Shown here in pieces: positions 15,532 through 20,856 of a DNA stretch of 20,856 nt (position 1 is the stretch's first letter; each line of letters begins with the position of its first letter). Source of the stretch: CAYUKK01 sp964445305 (GTDB taxonomy: Bacteria; Acidobacteriota; Aminicenantia; Aminicenantales; UBA8522); the NCBI GenBank assembly GCA_964445305.1, contig CAYUKK010000011.1, positions 1-20,856 on the forward strand, written 5' to 3'. The notes beneath the pieces are model-generated. The model worked only from the letters and a program-made list of their open reading frames with translations. It was not told where the DNA came from and searched no databases. The position numbers were made by a program, and so were the translations under genes.

Positions 15532-16410
15532 TCACTCCAGGTTCTGCGCGTGCTGACGAAGGCTCTCCACCTCATTCTTGATGGCCAGGCTCTCCCGGAT
15601 AATAGCCAGGTCCTGGCTTTTCGAATTGATGGTGTTAGCTTCTCGGTAAATTTCCTGGGCCAGAAAATCAAGCCGTTTTCCCACTGGCTCCCCTGAGGCC
15701 TCCTCGACGACTTTTCGGAAAGAATCCACGTGCGCTCGGAGACGGAGGATTTCCTCGGCGATACCTGCCCGCTGGCTCAGGAAAGCAACTTCCTCTTCGA
15801 GCCGGGCGGGGCTGATGGAAACCTTGGCATTGAGCTCCTCTATACGCTCGAGAACTTTTTGGCGCAGGAGGGAAGGTTGCCTCCGACTCAGCCTTTCGAT
15901 GCGCTGAAGAGATTTCCCAATGGCGGCGAGATGTTTTTTGACCTGGGAAGCGATGTGGCGGCCTTCCCGCTGGCGCTGCTTGACGACCGCCGCCATGGTT
16001 TGTTTGAAACTTTGCTCCAGGAAATCCGCTTGCGAAGAAGAAAACTTCTTTCTTTCAATCTTCATGAGCTGAGGAACGGTGAAAAGATGGTCCAGCGAAT
16101 AAGGCACGGACTTCCCCAAGCGCTGGCAGGCTCTATTCCAAGCGGCGAGGATTTTTCCCAGCAACCCGTCATTGAGCCTAACTTGCCATCCCGAGGGCTC
16201 GACGAAAATCACCTCGACCGAGGCCTCGATTCGACCCCGGTGGAGTGTCTGCTGAGCAGCTACCCTCAACCTGTTCTCGAGCTCTCCTAGCGGCGTGCCT
16301 TTATAGACCCAGTCGAAAAAACGGTGATTCAGGCTTTTGAGGCAAATCCTGACCTGCAGACCAGAGCCGCTGAAACTCCGCTCGGCGAAACCGGTCATGC
16401 TCCTCATCAT
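15532..16410 (-). CDS. yicC: YicC family endoribonuclease
   Basis: YicC proteins are conserved stress-linked proteins; the E. coli member is reported to be an RNA endonuclease. The 292-residue product starts MMRSMTGFAERS and has SLNHRFFDW, both standard YicC N-terminal motifs. The middle is a long charged helical region (about 130-215). The C-terminal domain has the hallmark GKRLDFLAQEIYREANTINSKSQDL and ends with VESLRQHAQNLE. The ATG overlaps the stop of the upstream ABC exporter as ATGA, with purine-rich GAAGAGGGCGG directly before. The neighbour gmk is the usual partner. Confidence 0.94.
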   Translation of the reverse strand: MMRSMTGFAERSFSGSGLQVRICLKSLNHRFFDWVYKGTPLGELENRLRVAAQQTLHRGRIEASVEVIFVEPSGWQVRLNDGLLGKILAAWNRACQRLGKSVPYSLDHLFTVPQLMKIERKKFSSSQADFLEQSFKQTMAAVVKQRQREGRHIASQVKKHLAAIGKSLQRIERLSRRQPSLLRQKVLERIEELNAKVSISPARLEEEVAFLSQRAGIAEEILRLRAHVDSFRKVVEEASGEPVGKRLDFLAQEIYREANTINSKSQDLAIIRESLAIKNEVESLRQHAQNLE

Positions 16411-18206
16411 CCGCCCTCTTCCTCCGGAAACTGAAGGTCGTACAATTTTCGATAAATGCCGTTTTGGGCGTAGAGCTCTTCGTGGGTCCCTGCCTCAACA
16501 ACTCGCCCATTATCAATAACAAAAATCCTGTCCGCATTCTTGATTGTTGAAATGCGGTGGGCAATGACCAAGGTCGTCCGGTCTTTCATGGCGTTATCGA
16601 GGGCTGTCTGGATGAGCCTTTCTGATTCCGGATCCAGCGCCGATGTCGCCTCATCGAGGATGAGGATGGGCGGGTTTTTGAGGAGCGCTCGAGCAATAGC
16701 CAGGCGCTGGCGCTGGCCGCTCGAAAGCAGCCCCCCTTTCTCTCCGATAAGAGTATCATATTGCTGGGGAAGGGCTATGATGAACTCATGGGCCTTGGCT
16801 GCTTTGGCGGCAGCGATAATCCTTTCTTCCTCAACGTCGCCAAGACCGTAAGCGATGTTGTTGCGCACCGTATCGTTAAAAAGAATGATATCCTGGGTGA
16901 CGAGCCCGATCTGGGCCCGCAGCGAGGCCAGCGTGACCTGCCGGATATCGATGTCGTCAATGGTGATCCTCCCGGCTGTCGGCTCGTAGAAGCGGGAGAG
17001 CAAGTTGATGATGGTTGTCTTTCCGGCCCCGCTGAGACCGACAAAGGCTGCCCGCTCGTGCGCCCTGACCTCGAAAGAGATGTTCCTCAGGGTTGGCCTG
17101 GCCTCATCATAGCAGAAAGAAACATTCTCAAACCGGACGTTCCCCCTAACCGGGGGCAGCGGAAAGGCCGTCGGAGCATCCTGAATCTGGGGGGATGTCC
17201 GGAGAATCTCCTGGATTCGCTGGTGGCTGGCCACAGCTTGCTGGATGACATTGTTGGCCCGGTTCAAGCGGTTGATGGGTGTATACATCATGAAAATGGC
17301 CATGACGAAAGCGCCAAAATCGCCAGGGCTGATGGCCCCTTGGGCGATTCGATGGGACCCCACATACAGGATGAATGCCCCGACCACTCCGCCGATGAAT
17401 TCCATAAAGGGAGAGGAAAGACTTCCTATCCAGGCCAATTTGATGCTCGTTTTCAGGTAACTGGCCGTCGCCTGCAGAAATCTTTTGATTTCGAACTCCT
17501 CGCTGGTGAAAGCTTTCACAATCTTGTGGCCGGTGATCGTTTCATGGAGGAGGCCGTAAATCTGCGCCATCTTTTTCTGACCGACCAGGCTCTTCTTCTT
17601 GAGTTGTCGGCTGAAAGCAACAAGAGGAAGGACAGCCAGCGGGGTGATGACCACCGAGACGAGGGCCAGGCGGAAATCGATGACAAAGACGCCGACGAGA
17701 AGAGCGGCCAGGATAAAAATTTCTTCGAGGAAATCAGCCATGCTCCCAGAAATGGCCTGGTGGATTTTATCGACATCGCTGGTCACACGGGACATCAAAT
17801 CACCCGTCGACCTCTGGTCATAGAAGCTACTCGATTGATACAAGAGATGGCGGTAGAGGTCATCGCGCAGCCGCTTGGCCACGCGGTGACCGACGGTCTT
17901 CATAAAAAATGAAGAAAGGAAGGTAAAGAGCCCCTTGCCGAAAATGACCACAAGGACAAGCAGGGGCAAGATCTTGATGAGCTGGCTCTCGCTGACGCCA
18001 AGGTACCGAAAGACAAGGTCCATGAACCGAGTCCTCGTCGGTCCTGCTCCAGCCTTGGAAAGCTGGAAAAGTTTGTCCATGATTGGCTGGACGAGGTTAA
18101 CAAAAACATAGGTGAAAAAGGCGACGAAGACAGAGGCAATAAAGGAAAAAAGGATACGCTTTTTTTCCCGAAGAGCGAGACGAAACAGGGCAAGGATTTC
18201 CTTCAT
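16407..18206 (-). CDS. MsbA-like ABC exporter (membrane and ATPase domains fused)
   Basis: The half-transporter of about 599 residues probably works as a homodimer. The N-terminal half has six predicted membrane helices (about 20-310) with the MsbA-type coupling region FYDQRSTGDLMSRVTSDVD. The C-terminal ATPase has Walker A GLSGAGKTT (390-398), Q-loop VTQDIILFNDTVRNNIAYG, signature LSSGQRQRLAIARALL (from 494), Walker B ILILDEATSALD with Glu519, and H-loop His550. The first Gly of LSGGQ is Ser. The most likely cargo is lipid A-core or another lipid, since MsbA-like genes are typical here, but other hydrophobic substrates are possible. ATG 18206 is chosen. TTG 18212 overlapping the upstream stop (TTGA), with AAGAG five bases before it, is a real alternative. 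The stop overlaps yicC. Confidence 0.88.
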   Translation of the reverse strand: MKEILALFRLALREKKRILFSFIASVFVAFFTYVFVNLVQPIMDKLFQLSKAGAGPTRTRFMDLVFRYLGVSESQLIKILPLLVLVVIFGKGLFTFLSSFFMKTVGHRVAKRLRDDLYRHLLYQSSSFYDQRSTGDLMSRVTSDVDKIHQAISGSMADFLEEIFILAALLVGVFVIDFRLALVSVVITPLAVLPLVAFSRQLKKKSLVGQKKMAQIYGLLHETITGHKIVKAFTSEEFEIKRFLQATASYLKTSIKLAWIGSLSSPFMEFIGGVVGAFILYVGSHRIAQGAISPGDFGAFVMAIFMMYTPINRLNRANNVIQQAVASHQRIQEILRTSPQIQDAPTAFPLPPVRGNVRFENVSFCYDEARPTLRNISFEVRAHERAAFVGLSGAGKTTIINLLSRFYEPTAGRITIDDIDIRQVTLASLRAQIGLVTQDIILFNDTVRNNIAYGLGDVEEERIIAAAKAAKAHEFIIALPQQYDTLIGEKGGLLSSGQRQRLAIARALLKNPPILILDEATSALDPESERLIQTALDNAMKDRTTLVIAHRISTIKNADRIFVIDNGRVVEAGTHEELYAQNGIYRKLYDLQFPEEEGG

Positions 18207-18208
18207 GG

Positions 18209-19246
18209 TCAAGCGGGCTCTTGGGTCCGCGCGGCAAAAATGATCCTGGCTATCTCCAAAGCGTTCAACGCCGAACCTCGAGTCAGATTATCCGTCACCG
18301 TCCAGATCCAGAAGGCATTGGGGAAAGATTCCTCCTTCTTGATCTGGCCGATGAAAATCTGCTCTTTTCCAGCTACCGAGATGGACGATACAGGACAGCT
18401 GGCGGAGGGAGAACTGATTTTGAAGAGGGAGCTCTCCTTGAAAACTTCTTCCAGATGCCTGATCTCAGCTGCCTGGCCAAGCTCGAGATAGGCCATGATC
18501 GAGTAGGTGTGAAAAACCGGCGCCTGAATAAGGGAAAGAGACAGCGGAAAATTCGGGTTGGCGAGGACTCTCTTGACCTCAGCGATGATCTGCTTTTCCC
18601 TGGCGGAAAAACCATCGGCCTCGGGCGCCTCGGTATGGGAAAGGATATTGAAGGCTATTTGTTCTTTAAAAACATGTTTCTTCAACGAAGCACTGGAAAG
18701 AAGGGCAGCGCTCTGGCTGGCCAGTTCATCGATGCCAGATTCATCGAAGGCCGAAACGGGCTGGAGGATGAAAGCGACGGCTTTGGCCACTCCAAACTTG
18801 CCCAGGAGCCGGTGGAAGAGGGAGGACAGGATGATGGCCGCCGGATGAGGATTGGCCATGAGCGAAAATTTTTCCCTAAGGACAAGGTCGTCGTTGACGC
18901 CGGCGACAACAAGAGGAACATCCGGGTCGCTGGTAAAAGTTTCGCTCAAGTCAATCGCCTGAAATTTCTTCTCCAGCGCCAGCCGGCCGCAAGCCCGATT
19001 CGTCTTTTTATCGGCAGCGAGGAAAACCAGGTCCAATCCTTCCAGGGCCTCAAAATCGAGATGATGGATAACCTTCGGCTCGTCGCGGAACTGCGTTAAC
19101 TTGCTGTATTCGGCCTCAACATCAGGGTCATAAAACTCAATGTGCGTCAGAGGAAATTTCTTGGTGCTGAGGATGTTCTTGATTTCGCGGCCGCGCAGAG
19201 AATCGGTACCGACAACACCGACGCGGAATTTCCTTGGTGATTTCAT
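18209..19246 (-). CDS. Usg-like aspartate-semialdehyde dehydrogenase homologue, catalytic residues lost
   Basis: The 345-residue protein has the full two-domain ASADH layout. It contains an N-terminal nucleotide-fold start (FRVGVVGTDSLRGREI), LDLVFLAADKKT, the DPDVPLVVAGVN strand, a dimerisation region (QPVSAFDESGIDELASQSAALL), EQIAFNIL, REKQIIAEVKRVLANP, and WTVTDNLTRGSALNALEIA at the end. The active-site NPNC(S/T)T is replaced by ANPHPAA (131-137), so the catalytic Cys is Pro or His. The GHS of the general-base motif is TYS (PVFHTYS). The dinucleotide glycine loop is also weakened. It resembles E. coli Usg, a non-catalytic ASADH relative of unknown function, more than true Asd. The start overlaps the YdcH-like stop as TGATG, and its own stop adjoins the ABC exporter. 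Confidence 0.82.
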   Translation of the reverse strand: MKSPRKFRVGVVGTDSLRGREIKNILSTKKFPLTHIEFYDPDVEAEYSKLTQFRDEPKVIHHLDFEALEGLDLVFLAADKKTNRACGRLALEKKFQAIDLSETFTSDPDVPLVVAGVNDDLVLREKFSLMANPHPAAIILSSLFHRLLGKFGVAKAVAFILQPVSAFDESGIDELASQSAALLSSASLKKHVFKEQIAFNILSHTEAPEADGFSAREKQIIAEVKRVLANPNFPLSLSLIQAPVFHTYSIMAYLELGQAAEIRHLEEVFKESSLFKISSPSASCPVSSISVAGKEQIFIGQIKKEESFPNAFWIWTVTDNLTRGSALNALEIARIIFAARTQEPA

Positions 19247-19485
19247 CAGCTTTGGCGAGTGGCCGGATGGGACTTGCGGAATTCCTCCATCATCCCGTAC
19301 ATCCTGCTCTTGATGGCCAGCTTGCGCTTCTTGATTTCCTTCTCTTCCAGCTTCTCCTCTTCAGTCAGGATAGCTTTCGATTTATAGAAGTCTAGCCTCT
19401 TTTCATAGGACTGGTGTTCCTCAAAAAGCCGCCGGAATTCTTCACTCTCCTTGAGCATAAGCTTTTTCAACTCTTGCTCATCCAT
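19246..19485 (-). CDS. Small helical protein, YdcH/DUF465-like
   Basis: A 79-residue, highly charged, almost wholly helical protein. It fits the DUF465/YdcH pattern: an N-terminal helix with F-E-E-H (LFEEHQSYEKRLDFY), a short break with an acidic turn (ILTEEEKLEEKEI), then a Lys-rich second helix KKRKLAIKSRMYGMMEEF. The function of this family is unknown. A strong ribosome site AGGAGG sits eight bases upstream of the ATG, the best in the operon, which marks this gene as the likely first cistron. Its stop shares a base with the next start (TGATG), so it is translationally linked to the Usg-like gene. Confidence 0.75.
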   Translation of the reverse strand: MDEQELKKLMLKESEEFRRLFEEHQSYEKRLDFYKSKAILTEEEKLEEKEIKKRKLAIKSRMYGMMEEFRKSHPATRQS

Positions 19486-19504
19486 GCCGACTTCCTCCTG
19501 GCCA

Positions 19505-19533
19505 AGGATATCATAAGCGGGGGGTTATTTCAA
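19505..19533 (-). promoter_or_regulatory. Candidate promoter for the eight-gene minus-strand operon
   Basis: On the minus strand TTGAAA (19533-19528) is followed after 17 bases by TATCCT (19510-19505). It lies about 20 bases upstream of the YdcH-like start codon, so the leader would be short. The -10 match is modest and no alternative was clearly better. This is a pattern match only. Confidence 0.25.
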
Positions 19534-19548
19534 TTTGGCCTGACCGAG

Positions 19549-19588
19549 CTTGAGGATACCCAATCCGGCGAGGCCCTCAAGACTGGGT
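19549..19588. repeat. Two interleaved inverted repeats in the spacer before the YdcH-like gene
   Basis: On the minus strand the order is ACCCA, two bases, CTTGAGG, twelve bases, TGGGT, two bases, CCTCAAG. ACCCA pairs with TGGGT and CTTGAGG with CCTCAAG, so the two stems are interleaved (a-b-a'-b'). They can form only one at a time, or together as a pseudoknot. The element lies between the glycosyltransferase stop and the next operon. No T-run follows, so it is not a simple terminator. Confidence 0.45.
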
Positions 19589-19616
19589 TTCGGTCGGTCG
19601 TCCGTTTTTCGGCGAA

Positions 19617-20639
19617 TCACGGAGAGAGGACAGAAAAGAAGATGGACTCGAGCTTGGCGGCCAGTGATTCCCAGGTGAATTGCTGAATTCTCTTGTAGCC
19701 CGCCTCGGCCAGGCGTCGCCTCAGCTCGGGGTCGAGGAGGAGACGTCTCATCTGACGGTAGAGGAAATACGGATGGGCCAGGGGAACAACCAGGGCCGTC
19801 TCTTCGTGCCAGGCAAAATCCCTGGTGCCGCTGGCCGTCGTGACCACAGGCAGCCGGCAGGCCATGGCCTCGGCGACAGTATTGGCCCAGCCAGCCCGCC
19901 TCTCCGCGCTGACAAAAATGTCGGCTTGAGAGAAAAGCCAGGCCATCCGGCTCTGGGGAAGGTTGATGTAAAAATCGTAGGGCACGGCCGTCTTGATGAG
20001 GGTTCGAGGGTCTTTTTTCTCTTCGCCGACCAGGCTGTCGAAAAGGACCAAACGGACGGTCGGGAACTCCCGGTTCAGCTTCTCCGTAGCCTTGATGACG
20101 TAGCGAACGCCTTTCCTTTTCTTATAGATGCGGCCGTAAGCCAAGATTCGGAACTCGCCATCGCTGGGTCCCGGACGGTCCTCAAGTTCCCGGTTTGGAT
20201 CAACCCGCCCCGGCCAGGGGTAAAAAATCTTGGGATTGACCCCTCCCGGTGCCCGGAAACAACGAACTTTGTATTTTTTCTCTATCCGCCTCGCCATTCC
20301 CTCCGAGCTACCCAGAAAATAATAAGCCCTCCTGGCTACTTCTCCCTCCTTCCTGTGTCCTTCGAGGACAAAGTAAAAAAATTTGGCCCTGGCCACGAGC
20401 TTATCAAAATGGGGAAGAATCGAGTACTCACTGCAAAGGCCGATGTCAAACTCGCTCTGGCCGGATAAAGCCTCAAACGGCCGGCAAATCCCTTGGAACT
20501 CAAGCCAATCCGGCCTCTCCCCTTTCGGAGTGAAGAGGGTAAAGACATGCCCCCTTTTGGTGAGTTCATTCCCGATTTCGATGTAGCGGCGAACCCCGCC
20601 GAAGATTTCCACATGGGGCAGGAGTGCCGCAATCCTCAT
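19617..20639 (-). CDS. GT4-family glycosyltransferase
   Basis: The 340-residue protein has a two-domain GT-B layout. The N-terminal domain starts MRIAALLPHVEIFGGVRRYIE with the Gly-Gly acceptor/phosphate loop. The C-terminal Rossmann domain starts at about 163 (FRILAYGRIYKKRKGVRYVI), where the Arg/Lys cluster should hold the sugar-nucleotide phosphates. The family's E-x7-E region is AGWANTVAEAMACRLPVV (249-266). Glu257 is kept but the first Glu is Ala249. Such enzymes transfer sugars from nucleotide donors to lipid or polysaccharide acceptors in the cytosol; the substrate cannot be named. GAAGGCGG precedes the ATG. It stands 131 bases upstream of the YdcH-like gene on the same strand, probably its own unit. 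Confidence 0.85.
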   Translation of the reverse strand: MRIAALLPHVEIFGGVRRYIEIGNELTKRGHVFTLFTPKGERPDWLEFQGICRPFEALSGQSEFDIGLCSEYSILPHFDKLVARAKFFYFVLEGHRKEGEVARRAYYFLGSSEGMARRIEKKYKVRCFRAPGGVNPKIFYPWPGRVDPNRELEDRPGPSDGEFRILAYGRIYKKRKGVRYVIKATEKLNREFPTVRLVLFDSLVGEEKKDPRTLIKTAVPYDFYINLPQSRMAWLFSQADIFVSAERRAGWANTVAEAMACRLPVVTTASGTRDFAWHEETALVVPLAHPYFLYRQMRRLLLDPELRRRLAEAGYKRIQQFTWESLAAKLESIFFSVLSP

Positions 20640-20735
20640 CCGCCTTCGAACCTACCATTTCTGGAATGCCTCCGTCAAGGACCAGCCTCCACGGCTGAAT
20701 GCTGACGAAAACAAGACGTGTCAAATCATCTAACC

Positions 20736-20781
20736 ATGTTACCGAAATTATACTCATTGCATCACCAAAAATGTTACCGAA
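20736..20781. repeat. Two direct copies of ATGTTACCGAA, 35 bases apart
   Basis: Exact 11-base copies lie at 20736-20746 and 20771-20781 on the plus strand. They flank and overlap the end of the partial ORF that leaves the window. Repeated subterminal motifs beginning with TG at an element end are known for IS21-type elements, so this may be an insertion-sequence terminus at about 20737. The other end and any target duplication are outside the window. Confidence 0.4.
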
Positions 20782-20855
20782 GCAGGCTCGAGCTTTTTAT
20801 AGGGATTAACCCGGAAAGAGACCTTGCGCTTCTTCTCATAGATGGCATATAGCCT
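20754..20855 (-). CDS. C-terminal 33 residues of an unidentified ORF running off the right edge
   Basis: Reading the minus strand in the frame beginning at 20855 gives 33 codons, then a TGA at 20756-20754. The piece is basic and strand-like (YEKKRKVSFRVNPYKKLEP) and ends SVTFLVMQ. I do not recognise it. The repeated ATGTTACCGAA at and just beyond its 3' end would fit a transposase gene ending near an insertion-sequence terminus, but the fragment is too short to decide between that and chance. Confidence 0.35.
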   Translation of the reverse strand, partial: RLYAIYEKKRKVSFRVNPYKKLEPASVTFLVMQ

Positions 20856-20856
20856 G

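Noticed and set aside
16761..17912. 383-codon plus-strand ORF antisense to the ABC exporter
   Set aside because: The opposite strand encodes all the ABC motifs; this frame is rich in Asp, Gly and His, typical of an antisense shadow.
20719..20724. TTGACA on the minus strand upstream of the glycosyltransferase
   Set aside because: At 17 bases spacing the -10 would be CATTCA, a poor match; an isolated TATAAT (20752-20747) has no partner.

Overview
The window looks like a chromosomal core-genome segment from a Gram-negative (diderm) bacterium of moderately high GC. The evidence for two membranes is a PilQ secretin, a type IV pilus alignment complex (PilMNOP), a lipoprotein with a canonical lipobox and an MsbA-like exporter. 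The gene set and order would suit Acidobacteriota or Aminicenantes-like lineages. That placement is an inference from general familiarity and no marker in the window proves it. There is no CRISPR array, rRNA or tRNA that I can see. A mobile element is only hinted at on the extreme right edge.

Left part (1-3846). The first 47 codons of a phosphoglucomutase/phosphomannomutase run off the left edge on the minus strand. Divergent from it is a large membrane protein with a spermidine-synthase-like central domain. Its 3' end overlaps, tail to tail, a protein-L-isoaspartate methyltransferase gene (pcm). That gene carries an N-terminal hydrophobic export-type segment and is broken by a one-base frameshift near 2860. 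A gene-poor stretch of about 490 bases follows. It holds one doubtful small ORF and a promoter-like element facing right.

Middle part (3847-10869, plus strand). coaD leads into a compact pilM-pilN-pilO-pilP-pilQ operon. After pilQ come two exported proteins of unknown role, read as part of the same transcription unit: a lipoprotein and a probable surface protein with two Ig-like domains. They are candidate accessory factors of the pilus or secretin.

Right part (10900-19485, minus strand). Eight tightly packed, often overlapping genes read leftward: a YdcH/DUF465-like helical protein, a Usg-like aspartate-semialdehyde-dehydrogenase homologue, an MsbA-type ABC exporter, yicC, gmk, coaBC, a family 4 uracil-DNA glycosylase and priA. 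The usual rpoZ between gmk and coaBC is absent. Upstream lie a 131-base spacer with interleaved inverted repeats, a GT4 glycosyltransferase (19617-20639), and then an unidentified partial ORF with an 11-base repeat that may mark a transposon end.

A recurring theme is loss of textbook catalytic residues in recognisable enzymes. PriA lacks Walker A and helicase motifs V/VI. CoaD has Phe in place of the active-site Ser/Thr at position 10. The ASADH homologue lacks the catalytic Cys. The ABC exporter has LSSGQ, and the GT4 enzyme lacks the first Glu of EX7E. The PriA case and the two genes after pilQ are the most interesting observations. Both coenzyme A genes coaD and coaBC are present, in different operons.
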